Positions 1-5,468 of a DNA stretch of 6,653 nt are shown here, one piece after another. Under the pieces are notes generated by a model that worked only from the letters and a program-made list of their open reading frames with translations, ran no database searches and had not been told where the DNA came from. The number at the start of each line of letters is the position of its first letter. The first letter of the stretch is position 1. Source of the DNA: Hyphomicrobiales bacterium. GTDB lineage: Bacteria > Pseudomonadota > Alphaproteobacteria > Rhizobiales > Aestuariivirgaceae. The stretch covers positions 1-6,653 of the forward strand of contig JALWJW010000087.1 of assembly GCA_026996935.1 (NCBI GenBank), given 5' to 3'. Made by a program: the position numbers and the translations under genes.

Positions 1-2
1 CA

Positions 3-542
3 GCTTATGGACAGGTTAATGAGGGGGGTGATAAGGACTTTCCTCGCACCGACATTGCGGTGGAAAACCCAGAATTTGATGATTGGTTTATTGTCTGGCC
101 TCAAAAAATCAGCCGTTTGTTTTCTGTCCAACAAAATATTTTTAAGCGCGGATTGGGTGAAGCTGCTTTTATGTTTGGTGAGAATGGTGATGACCGCCAC
201 ATTGTTGCCAGCAAGCCAAGATGCGGTGAACCTTATCAGGTTCAAGAGGGACAAAGTTTAAAAAATATTGCGCAGGAAATTTATGGAACGCCTTCAAAGT
301 GGCGCCAGTTATATTATGTCAACAGGCATATGATTGGCGGTTCACCGACGTATCTCGTTGTTGGTCAAATTTTACGGGTGCCGTGCGGAAATGTGAAAAT
401 TCCTAAAGTGCGAAAGCTTAAGATCGGTGCTATGAAAACCCGTCAAACGCAAAAGCGGGCGCGAAATTCAAAATCTTATATCAGAGTGAAAAAGTCTCAC
501 GGGAACCATCTGATTACGATTACCCGCGTACGGGTGCGATAA
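3..542 (+). CDS. LysM-domain protein, C-terminal fragment (5' end outside window)
   Basis: The reading frame is open to the left edge, so the gene starts outside the window. A GTG at 60 is only an internal candidate start, and the residues before it read as ordinary protein. Numbering from that GTG, residues 58-109 form a LysM module: YQVQEGQSLKNIAQEIYG, then a W..LY.VNR core and a closing VGQILRVP. This is the usual order of a peptidoglycan (N-acetylglucosamine)-binding LysM. A tail of about 50 residues follows, with 17 Lys/Arg and no Asp/Glu, which could bind nucleic acid, anionic lipid or cell-wall polymer (inference). The upstream part visible here (FDDWFIVWPQKISRLF) was not recognised. 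No enzymatic domain is visible, so the overall function is unknown. The gene converges on the last mlaC with a 27-bp gap that holds no terminator-like hairpin. Confidence 0.75.
   Translation, partial: AYGQVNEGGDKDFPRTDIAVENPEFDDWFIVWPQKISRLFSVQQNIFKRGLGEAAFMFGENGDDRHIVASKPRCGEPYQVQEGQSLKNIAQEIYGTPSKWRQLYYVNRHMIGGSPTYLVVGQILRVPCGNVKIPKVRKLKIGAMKTRQTQKRARNSKSYIRVKKSHGNHLITITRVRVR
231..386 (+). other. LysM domain within the partial gene
   Basis: This segment encodes a single LysM module of about 50 residues. It begins at PYQVQEGQSL (the usual Y-x-V-x-x-G-D-T/S-L pattern, with Q in place of D), continues through IAQEIYG and the W-x-x-L-Y-x-x-N-R helix, and ends at GQILRVP. LysM modules bind the glycan backbone of peptidoglycan, which suggests a cell-envelope location. 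Confidence 0.75.
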
Positions 543-569
543 CTGACTGATTTTAAGATTGACCTTGCT

Positions 570-1157
570 CTAATAATGGCGATTAAGCGCGGTAATCAAT
601 TCTTCTACATTACCGTTTTTCTTGCGTAGATATGACGAAAACATGCCGCGCTGAAGGTATGTTAGAGAAAAACCTAATACTTTTACGTCGGTAATTTTGA
701 AAACACGCCCACGTTTTGCCAGTCGCCAAAGCACTGTGTAATTCGTGCCTGTATCAAGCTTTACCGATGTGGTTACAATCACATCTTTGCCGTCAATTTT
801 TACATTTGGATCAATTGATGTTTTGGCGACAACATAGTCTTTTGACTGGTTGGCAAAGTAGCGCCCCATAAAGGCATTTACACCTCGAAAATATCGTGAG
901 CGATGGCTTTTCTTGAGTTTGGATTTGTAACGCCCCAGGGAGTAAATCGCGATGCCAGGCAAGTCGGCGTATTTTTGAATAACGCGACGAAAAGCAGAAC
1001 GCGTGCCGGTGCGTTGTGCATTAACAAGGGCGGTCGCGACTTTTTTCATTTGATTAATGGCCGCAGTGTTTGTTGCCGCCGATACTGTTTTTACGCCCGT
1101 AAACGCAAAAAAAGAAATGAATATAGTGAGTATAAATATATGTGTTTTCTGGGTCAT
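570..1157 (-). CDS. mlaC: MlaC/Ttg2D-family periplasmic phospholipid-binding protein, third tandem copy (C3)
   Basis: The 195-residue product has a Sec-like signal peptide: a short polar start, a hydrophobic stretch at about residues 7-20 (IFILTIFISFFAF) and a likely cleavage after VSA near residue 27. The mature part follows the MlaC pattern: a helical start, the conserved IYSLGRYKSKL block at residues 71-81, a beta-rich core containing TVLWRLAKRG (141-150), then FKITDVKVLG and a C-terminal helix with SSYLRKKNGNVEELITAL. MlaC shuttles phospholipids through the periplasm between outer-membrane MlaA and inner-membrane MlaFEDB. This copy departs most from the shared motifs: LPAS is LKKS and QGIWL is LGFSL. 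It is the last gene of the mla cluster, 109 bp after C2. Its Shine-Dalgarno is weak and it ends in TAG. The family is clear, but whether it has kept lipid transport is open. Confidence 0.85.
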   Translation of the reverse strand: MTQKTHIFILTIFISFFAFTGVKTVSAATNTAAINQMKKVATALVNAQRTGTRSAFRRVIQKYADLPGIAIYSLGRYKSKLKKSHRSRYFRGVNAFMGRYFANQSKDYVVAKTSIDPNVKIDGKDVIVTTSVKLDTGTNYTVLWRLAKRGRVFKITDVKVLGFSLTYLQRGMFSSYLRKKNGNVEELITALNRHY

Positions 1158-1266
1158 TTTTACCGCGAATCAAAATGAAAAGGTTGGGAAAAAGGTAAGC
1201 GATTACAATCTGCTTCGCAACCTTTTGGCTTGGTTTGTTGATGTTTGGCCTAAACAAGCCAAGTGT
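1158..1266 (-). other. Intergenic gap between mlaC C2 and C3 with a stem-loop
   Basis: This 109-bp gap holds an inverted repeat just after the C2 stop codon, listed separately. No convincing -35/-10 pair or strong Shine-Dalgarno was seen before C3. The sequence next to its ATG is GCGGTAAAA. C3 is therefore probably co-transcribed with C2 at modest translation efficiency (inference). Confidence 0.4.
1229..1263 (-). repeat. 11-bp imperfect inverted repeat just after the mlaC C2 stop
   Basis: The arms are CTTGGTTTGTT (1229-1239) and AACAAGCCAAG (1253-1263), with a 13-nt loop. Ten of 11 positions are Watson-Crick pairs. The remaining position is a G-U wobble in plus-strand RNA and a C-A mismatch in minus-strand RNA. 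On the minus strand the hairpin begins 3 nt after the C2 stop codon. No T tract follows, so it is not a classic intrinsic terminator. It could protect the 3' end of the upstream message or lower expression of C3. Confidence 0.5.
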
Positions 1267-1917
1267 TTAACCCTTTGGCATCCAGTTTTTGTATTCTTCT
1301 AAAAAGGCCATCAGTTTATCAAAGTCACCATGGTTGCGTTTAAGCAGTTGCGTGAATTTCTGGCGCATTTGAATACTGAGCCAAACGCCGCGAATATTAA
1401 CGTCGGTCACGCGATGGCGGTTGCCGCGTGAATAAACCCGCCAGATAACCGGTTTGGAGGAGCTGCCAAACACAATTTTGCTATTGATTATGTTTGATCT
1501 TCCGCTTTTGCGGGTGGTGCCGATTTTCAGGCCCTTGCCGCGAAAATCTTTAGCGTAATAGACAAACAAACCAGCGATATAGGCTTTAACCAGTTTTTTG
1601 TATTTTGTAGCTTTTGAGGCAGGTAGCTTTCGGCGGTAGCGACCAAGAGCAAACACAGCAACAGCATCCATATTGGCATAAGTGCTTAACAAGCGAACAA
1701 ATTTGGCGTGTAATTGTGTGCCGCGCAGCCCGGAATTGGCCAGGCGTATAACACTATTGGCGATGCTTGTTACTTGTTGTTCCGGTCCGGTAAGGGCCTT
1801 TGCCCGGGCGGTTTCAATATTTGATGATGCAATAGTGGACAGTGTGAGAAAACTATATACGGTGCCGGCTAAAAGTTTGCGGCGTGTCATTGTTGGCAAT
1901 GTTGGCTTTAACGTCAA
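1267..1917 (-). CDS. mlaC: MlaC/Ttg2D-family periplasmic phospholipid-binding protein, second tandem copy (C2), Tat-like signal
   Basis: The product has 216 residues from a TTG start. The TTG is preferred because GAGGAAG lies at the right distance upstream and an in-frame TGA lies 9 nt before it. An internal ATG at 1890 (residue 10) has no ribosome site. The N-terminus has a twin-arginine-like motif, TRRKLLAG at residues 11-18, then a modest hydrophobic segment and a likely cleavage after TARA (about residue 39). The mature domain shows the MlaC blocks: VFALGRYRRKLPAS (88-101), YKKLVKAYIAGLF, a beta-rich core with PVIWRVYSRG, VTDVNIRGVWL, then FTQLLKRNHGDFDKLMAFL. MlaC carries phospholipids across the periplasm. 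The C-terminus runs about ten residues past the family block (EYKNWMPKG). It lies 144 bp after C1. Confidence 0.87.
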   Translation of the reverse strand: MTLKPTLPTMTRRKLLAGTVYSFLTLSTIASSNIETARAKALTGPEQQVTSIANSVIRLANSGLRGTQLHAKFVRLLSTYANMDAVAVFALGRYRRKLPASKATKYKKLVKAYIAGLFVYYAKDFRGKGLKIGTTRKSGRSNIINSKIVFGSSSKPVIWRVYSRGNRHRVTDVNIRGVWLSIQMRQKFTQLLKRNHGDFDKLMAFLEEYKNWMPKG

Positions 1918-1921
1918 AGAT

Positions 1922-1928
1922 CTTCCTC
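1922..1928 (-). promoter_or_regulatory. Strong Shine-Dalgarno that selects the TTG start of mlaC C2
   Basis: On the minus strand GAGGAAG is followed by ATCT and then TTG at 1917. This is the best ribosome-binding site in the cluster. It supports the rare TTG start over the ATG nine codons inside. Confidence 0.7.
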
Positions 1929-1982
1929 AAGAATAATGTTTTCACTCATTTACCTGCTGAATGTGCACGCAATGTATGATTG

Positions 1983-2004
1983 CTGGTTAATCGCCCGTAA
2001 CCAG
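1983..2004 (-). repeat. Perfect 7-bp stem-loop between mlaC C1 and C2
   Basis: CTGGTTA (1983-1989) and TAACCAG (1998-2004) form a perfect inverted repeat around an 8-nt loop. A second small stem, CTTAC/GTAAG at 2010-2024, sits beside it. In the minus-strand transcript both lie between C1 and the ribosome site of C2. They could be processing or stabilising structures, or a regulator site. No T tract follows directly. Confidence 0.4.
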
Positions 2005-2038
2005 TTATGCTTACTAAAGGTAAGATCATTGATTTAGC

Positions 2039-2060
2039 AAAAAAAATCAAGGGTAGATTT
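2039..2060 (-). terminator. Weak terminator-like A/T stem followed by a T run after mlaC C1
   Basis: On the minus strand, 1 nt after the C1 stop, AAATC and GATTT pair around the loop TACCCTT and run into five further T residues. The stem is short and A/T-rich, so at best it is a leaky terminator that would reduce read-through into C2 and C3. Confidence 0.28.
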
Positions 2061-2061
2061 G

Positions 2062-2643
2062 TTATTTTTTTAGATAAGCAAACAGGGCGTTAATGTCGCC
2101 ATTGTTGCGTTTCAATACTGAGGTAAAATCAGTTTTTTGAGTGTTGGCCAGCCAGATGCCCTGCACATTCACATCAAATATTTTGTAGCTACCGCCGCGT
2201 TTCACCAACCTCCAGGTGACGTTTGATTGTTTGCCGGACGGGTATTTGACTTTTGATTTAATGATAACGCTTTTGCCGCGTGACCGTGAGCTTATGATTG
2301 AGATGCTTTGCCCGGCCAGTTTACTGGCGTGTTTGGCAAAAACTTTGGAAATATGCCCTGCAACCAGACCATAATATTCGCGCTTGCGTGATGCGGGTAG
2401 TTTTTTGCGATATGGTCCTAGGGAAAAGATCGCAATGGTTGAGATCGCGCCTTTGGATTGTAGAACCGAACGAAATTTGCCAACCGAACGCGCCCGTGCT
2501 GCGGCCATAATCGCGTTACCAACCTGAACAACAAAGTTTTCTGCTGGTGTGGCTGCAAGCAGGCTTTGAGGGCTGCCAAGACTGCCAAGCGCAATTAATG
2601 ATACCAAAGTGAAAGTGCGGCGGGTTGGGAAACGTTTGAGCAT
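2062..2643 (-). CDS. mlaC: MlaC/Ttg2D-family periplasmic phospholipid-binding protein, first tandem copy (C1), Tat-like signal
   Basis: The 193-residue product is the most typical MlaC of the three. Its N-terminus MLKRFPTRRTFTLVSLIAL contains a twin-arginine-like TRRTFTL (residues 7-13), a hydrophobic stretch, and a likely signal peptidase site after SLLA (about residue 30). The mature domain has IAIFSLGPYRKKLPAS (70-85), YYGLVAGHISKVFAKHASKLAGQ, beta strands with SVIIKSKV, then VTWRLVKRGGSYKIFDVNVQGIWL (142-165) and the C-terminal FTSVLKRNNGDINALFAYL. The family carries phospholipids between outer and inner membrane complexes. The gene starts 85 bp after the mlaA stop on the same strand, which fits an MlaA-MlaC partnership. 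Its ribosome site is weak (AGAGAA about 8-9 nt upstream). The copy order, type first and divergent last, suggests tandem duplication. Confidence 0.9.
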   Translation of the reverse strand: MLKRFPTRRTFTLVSLIALGSLGSPQSLLAATPAENFVVQVGNAIMAAARARSVGKFRSVLQSKGAISTIAIFSLGPYRKKLPASRKREYYGLVAGHISKVFAKHASKLAGQSISIISSRSRGKSVIIKSKVKYPSGKQSNVTWRLVKRGGSYKIFDVNVQGIWLANTQKTDFTSVLKRNNGDINALFAYLKK

Positions 2644-2728
2644 GAATTTGGTTCTCTAAATCGTATAATGGTTGGGGTGTTCACTGGAAATGAGACGTGA
2701 CAAGCATTTCAACGTGAGATTTTATAAA

Positions 2729-3775
2729 TTATTCATCGGGGATTTCCGGTAGGGGCTCATCATCAATACTGACATTTCCATTGGCAATTTGTGACTTGCG
2801 TGACTGGCGATAAACGTCGCGTACTGAAGCGTAAAAATCAGGGGAGGTTTCGCGCAGATTTGTAATGTCATCAAGTAAGGATTCGTGGGTGCTGACCAGT
2901 TCGGCAATTGTCGGGGTGGATTGTTCAAACAAAGATAAATCACCCATGATCCAAGTTGTCGGGGTGGCAGCGGTATCTGCAATGCGTCCAACAATGTGGC
3001 GTGGCGATGAGGGGCCAAGAATTGGCAAAACGACATAAGGGCCAGAACCAACGCCCCAAACCGCTAATGTTTGACCGAAATCTTCGGTGTGTTTGGGCAA
3101 TCCGCCCGCTTCGGCCGCATCAACAAAGCCACCAAAACCTGCTGTGGTATTAATCAGGAAGCGGATGAAGGTGGTTTTTGCTCGTTCGGGTTCACCTTGC
3201 AGTATGTCATTGGCCAGTGTGACCGGCATTTTTGCGTTGGCAATAACATTTGAAACACCATGACGAACAGGTGTTGGCACGATTGTGCGATAGGTTTTGC
3301 TGACTGGCGTGAAAATGATGAAATCGAGCACTTCATTAAAGCCGAAAACCAAGCGGTTTAACGGTTCTAAGGGATCATTGGCATCTTTTTTGTTTTGCTC
3401 GAGAATTTCTTCATCAGTGATGTCAGCGCTTAATGATTTTTGTCTGACTTTTACTGCTTTTGAAGTTTTAGATGAAGCTGGTGCCGATACCGGGGTGACC
3501 TTTGGGTCTGTTTCGGACTTATGGGCAGCGTCAGATTTGTGCTTCCAGCTTTGGTAAACTGAAAACAGCGATGTTTTCGGTTTTAAAAATTCGTCGTTGA
3601 TGTCTCGTGCGTTGGCACTGTCTGCAACAATTGTCATTGTTGATGCGGTCAAAATTACTGTTGCCAGTGCAATGGCGGCAAATTTGGATGTGCGAGAAAA
3701 AACACGGTCTAAGTTACCGTATTTGGGCTGTTTTATCGCTTTGTTTCCAAAAGTTTGTAGACAAAAATGTTTCAT
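2729..3775 (-). CDS. mlaA: MlaA (VacJ)-family outer-membrane phospholipid transport protein
   Basis: The 348-residue product contains the MlaA domain at about residues 132-325. Hallmarks are NDPLEPLNRLVFGFNEVLD, FTPVSKTYRTIVPTPVRHGVSN, NDILQGEPERA, RFLINTTAGFGGFVD, LPKHTEDFGQTLAVWGVGSG and PYVVLPILGPSSPR. MlaA sits as a ring in the inner leaflet of the outer membrane and passes mislocalised phospholipids to MlaC. The N-terminus has a long basic n-region, a hydrophobic segment at about 32-50 and a signal-peptidase-I-like SANA site at about residue 56. No lipobox cysteine is seen: the only Cys is residue 5. A 75-residue Lys/Ser-rich linker precedes the domain, and the tail is acidic (DDEPLPEIPDE). 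It is about 100 residues longer than E. coli MlaA. It is the first gene of the mla cluster, with a promoter about 50 bp upstream. Confidence 0.92.
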   Translation of the reverse strand: MKHFCLQTFGNKAIKQPKYGNLDRVFSRTSKFAAIALATVILTASTMTIVADSANARDINDEFLKPKTSLFSVYQSWKHKSDAAHKSETDPKVTPVSAPASSKTSKAVKVRQKSLSADITDEEILEQNKKDANDPLEPLNRLVFGFNEVLDFIIFTPVSKTYRTIVPTPVRHGVSNVIANAKMPVTLANDILQGEPERAKTTFIRFLINTTAGFGGFVDAAEAGGLPKHTEDFGQTLAVWGVGSGPYVVLPILGPSSPRHIVGRIADTAATPTTWIMGDLSLFEQSTPTIAELVSTHESLLDDITNLRETSPDFYASVRDVYRQSRKSQIANGNVSIDDEPLPEIPDE

Positions 3776-3823
3776 TCAACTGGGTTCTTAATCTTTAAAA
3801 TTCTTTAGTTCGCCCGGATGCCA

Positions 3824-3851
3824 TTTATAAGCTAAAATATCTTAACGTCAA
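3824..3851 (-). promoter_or_regulatory. Sigma70-like promoter for mlaA
   Basis: On the minus strand TTGACG (3851-3846) is followed, after a 16-bp spacer, by TATAAA (3829-3824). Each box matches the consensus at five of six positions. Transcription would start near 3817, leaving a leader of about 42 nt before the mlaA ATG. It is the best promoter candidate in the window and probably drives the whole mlaA-mlaC cluster. Confidence 0.6.
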
Positions 3852-3852
3852 A

Positions 3853-3913
3853 ACTATATTCCGAATCCGCATTGTGATAATTACTATTTTTGCAAACTAT
3901 GGACGCACTATGG
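3853..3913. repeat. Four ACTAT direct repeats, two of them as ACTATGG 11 bp apart
   Basis: ACTAT occurs at 3853, 3883, 3896 and 3907. The last two extend to ACTATGG and lie exactly 11 bp apart, one helical turn. Direct repeats with 11-bp spacing are typical of OmpR/PhoB-type response regulator sites (known for that family). That such a regulator acts here is inference. The first copy lies at the -35 box of the mlaA promoter. Confidence 0.35.
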
Positions 3914-3916
3914 CTT

Positions 3917-3979
3917 TTTTTTGGTTAACATTGGTACGATTTTCTCATTTTGTTTGAACTTTTTTGGTTTGCGGTGGTA
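3917..3979 (+). repeat. Imperfect 20-bp direct repeat upstream of the ArsR-methyltransferase gene
   Basis: The segments 3917-3936 and 3960-3979 match at 16 of 20 bases. Both begin TTTTTTGGTT and end TGGTA. Their starts are 43 bp apart, about four helical turns. They lie 33-95 bp before the start codon of a predicted DNA-binding protein, so they are candidate autoregulatory operators. The poly-T part contributes to the match and lowers its significance. Confidence 0.45.
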
Positions 3980-4011
3980 AATGGCCATAACAGGATGATT
4001 TTGGGGCTTTT

Positions 4012-4959
4012 ATGGAAGAGTTGTTGGCAGGGTTGAGAGCAGCGGGTGAAGACACTCGCTTGAGGCTGTTGCATTTGTTGTCACGGGCCGAATTTAACGT
4101 GTCTGAATTGACCCAAATTCTGGGCCAGAGCCAACCGCGTGTGTCACGTCATTTAAAACTGATGATGGATGCTGGTTTGCTTGACCGCTTTAAAGAGGGC
4201 AGTTGGGTGTTGTTTCGTATGCGCGAAGAAGGCCGGGGGGCAGAAATTGCAGCCGCCATTGTGGCCATGATCCCGCGAACGGACCCTGTTTTGCGTAGGG
4301 ATTTAGCTCGTGTGGATGAGATTTTACAGGCGCGGCGCGAAGTGGCCGATGAATATTTTGGTGCTAATGCTAAAAACTGGGATGAAATGCGCTCGCTGCA
4401 TATTTCTGAAAGTCAGGTCGAAGACGCTTTGTTGAATATGGTTGGCAAAACCAAGGTGAATAGTTTTGTCGATGTCGGCACGGGGACAGGGCGGATTTTG
4501 GAATTATTGGCCCCGCTTGCCAAACACGCAACGGGGGTGGATGCCAGCCGCGAAATGCTGGCGATTGCGCGGGCACGGATTGCTGAAAGTGGCCTTGACC
4601 ATATTCAGGTGCGCCAGGGTGATATTTTTTCCCTGCCGTTTGATGATGATACTGCTGATTTGATGAGTGTGCATCAGGTGTTGCATTTCCTTGATAATCC
4701 GGGAGGCGCATTAGAAGAAGCCGCACGGGTATTGGCGCCAAAAGGCCGGTTGTTTATTGTTGATTTTGCCCCCCATGAATTGGAGTTTTTGCGCGATGAA
4801 CATGCTCATCGTCGTTTGGGTTTGAGTGATGTTGATGTGCGCCGCTGGTGTGGTCGTGCGGGGTTGAGTGTGGATGAACACATAACGCTGCCATCACCAA
4901 AAAAAGATGGGCTGACGGTGTCTTTATGGGCCTGTAGCAAGGGTGTTGCTGCGTCATGA
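4012..4959 (+). CDS. ArsR-type HTH regulator fused to a SAM-dependent methyltransferase domain
   Basis: The 315-residue protein has two domains. Residues 1-85 are an ArsR-type winged helix: TRLRLLHLLSRAEFNVSEL, the recognition helix SQPRVSRHLKLMMDAGLL, then a wing (DRFKEGSWVLFRM). The metal-binding CxC of classical ArsR/SmtB sensors is absent; the only Cys are residues 280 and 308. Residues about 145-290 are a class I methyltransferase (Methyltransf_11/25 type). SAM motif I is VDVGTGTGRI (153-162), the acidic residue of motif II is in GVDAS, and later motifs are GDIFSLPF, HQVLHFLDNPGGAL and KGRLFIVDF. Related fusions in alphaproteobacteria often lie near methionine-cycle genes, so sensing SAM or S-adenosylhomocysteine is plausible (inference). 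The ATG follows GGGG, with an in-frame stop just upstream. Its end overlaps the next gene by ATGA. Confidence 0.88.
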   Translation: MEELLAGLRAAGEDTRLRLLHLLSRAEFNVSELTQILGQSQPRVSRHLKLMMDAGLLDRFKEGSWVLFRMREEGRGAEIAAAIVAMIPRTDPVLRRDLARVDEILQARREVADEYFGANAKNWDEMRSLHISESQVEDALLNMVGKTKVNSFVDVGTGTGRILELLAPLAKHATGVDASREMLAIARARIAESGLDHIQVRQGDIFSLPFDDDTADLMSVHQVLHFLDNPGGALEEAARVLAPKGRLFIVDFAPHELEFLRDEHAHRRLGLSDVDVRRWCGRAGLSVDEHITLPSPKKDGLTVSLWACSKGVAAS

Positions 4960-5468
4960 ACCTTTATTTTCGTTTTATCTGGTTTTTATTGGTCCATAAG
5001 TTTCGCCCAAAGGCCGAGCCGCTTGAAAAGTATGATGTGCCGTTTCGGGTGTGGCCCAGTGATCTTGATTTTTTAATGCATATGACCAATTCAAAGTATT
5101 TCGCTTTGATGGATTTATCGCGGGTGAATTTTATGGTTGCCAGCGGTATGTGGAAACAAATTACTGCGCGCGGCTGGTATCCTGTGGTGGCGGCGCAATG
5201 GATGGATTATTATCGCTCGTTAGGGTTGTTCCAAAAGTTCACGGTGGAAACCAGTGTTGAGAGCTGGGATGATAAATTTGTTTATCTGCGGCAGGACTTT
5301 ATCTCAGGTGGTAAAAAGTGTGCTTCGGCGTTGGTTTGTGCGCGGTTTTTGAAAAAAGCTGGCGGTGGGGTTGATCCTGATGAGCTGATTGAGGCGATGG
5401 GTGAAACAGGGATTGAGTCCCCTGAAATTTCAGCAGAGATTAGGGCATGGCGGGCGCAGCGGGGCTGA
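4956..5468 (+). CDS. THEM6-like hot-dog-fold acyl-CoA thioesterase family protein
   Basis: The 170-residue protein fits the single-domain hot-dog (4HBT-like) fold. The signature is SDLDFLMHMTNSKYFALMDLSR at about residues 35-56, matching the D-x-x-x-H-x-x-N-x-x-Y active-site helix of the family (D38, H42, N45, Y48). Later strands include GWYPVVAAQWMDYYRSL, FTVETSVESWDDKFVYLRQDF and SALVCARFL. The arrangement with an N-terminal hydrophobic stretch (LYFRFIWFLLVHKF) resembles the THEM6-like thioesterase group and may tether it to the membrane. The substrate cannot be told; such enzymes hydrolyse acyl-CoA or related thioesters. The ATG overlaps the stop of the upstream gene (ATGA), so translation is probably coupled. 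A distant AAGGG at 4939-4943 is the only ribosome site seen. Confidence 0.82.
   Translation: MNLYFRFIWFLLVHKFRPKAEPLEKYDVPFRVWPSDLDFLMHMTNSKYFALMDLSRVNFMVASGMWKQITARGWYPVVAAQWMDYYRSLGLFQKFTVETSVESWDDKFVYLRQDFISGGKKCASALVCARFLKKAGGGVDPDELIEAMGETGIESPEISAEIRAWRAQRG

Larger units (their letters stand above)
3776..4011. other. Divergent intergenic region between mlaA and the ArsR-methyltransferase gene
   Basis: This 236-bp A/T-rich region separates divergent genes and must hold both start signals. The mlaA half has a clear sigma70-like promoter. The other half holds the ACTAT repeats, a 20-bp imperfect direct repeat and the palindrome ATGGCCAT at 3981-3988. No convincing -35/-10 pair was found for the rightward gene. 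Its ribosome site is only a GGGG at 4003-4006, five bases before ATG. No tRNA, small ORF or riboswitch was recognised. Confidence 0.6.

Noticed and set aside
7..261. 84-codon frame starting at ATG 7
   Set aside because: It overlaps the LysM gene in another frame. The LysM frame is open from the left edge and has a recognisable domain.
2641..2700. Possible separate promoter for mlaC C1 (TATACG with TTTCCA 17 bp upstream)
   Set aside because: The -35 box matches only four of six positions. With mlaA close upstream, co-transcription is simpler.
2695..2717. ACGTGA repeated twice between mlaA and mlaC C1
   Set aside because: Six-base repeats 17 bp apart with no further symmetry are easily explained by chance.
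2722..3051. 109-codon minus-strand frame inside mlaA
   Set aside because: It overlaps mlaA in another frame on the same strand, while the mlaA frame carries all family motifs.
4370..4741. 123-codon minus-strand frame opposite the ArsR-methyltransferase gene
   Set aside because: The opposite strand holds the SAM motifs. This translation is rich in Pro, His and Gln with no domain and looks like a shadow.
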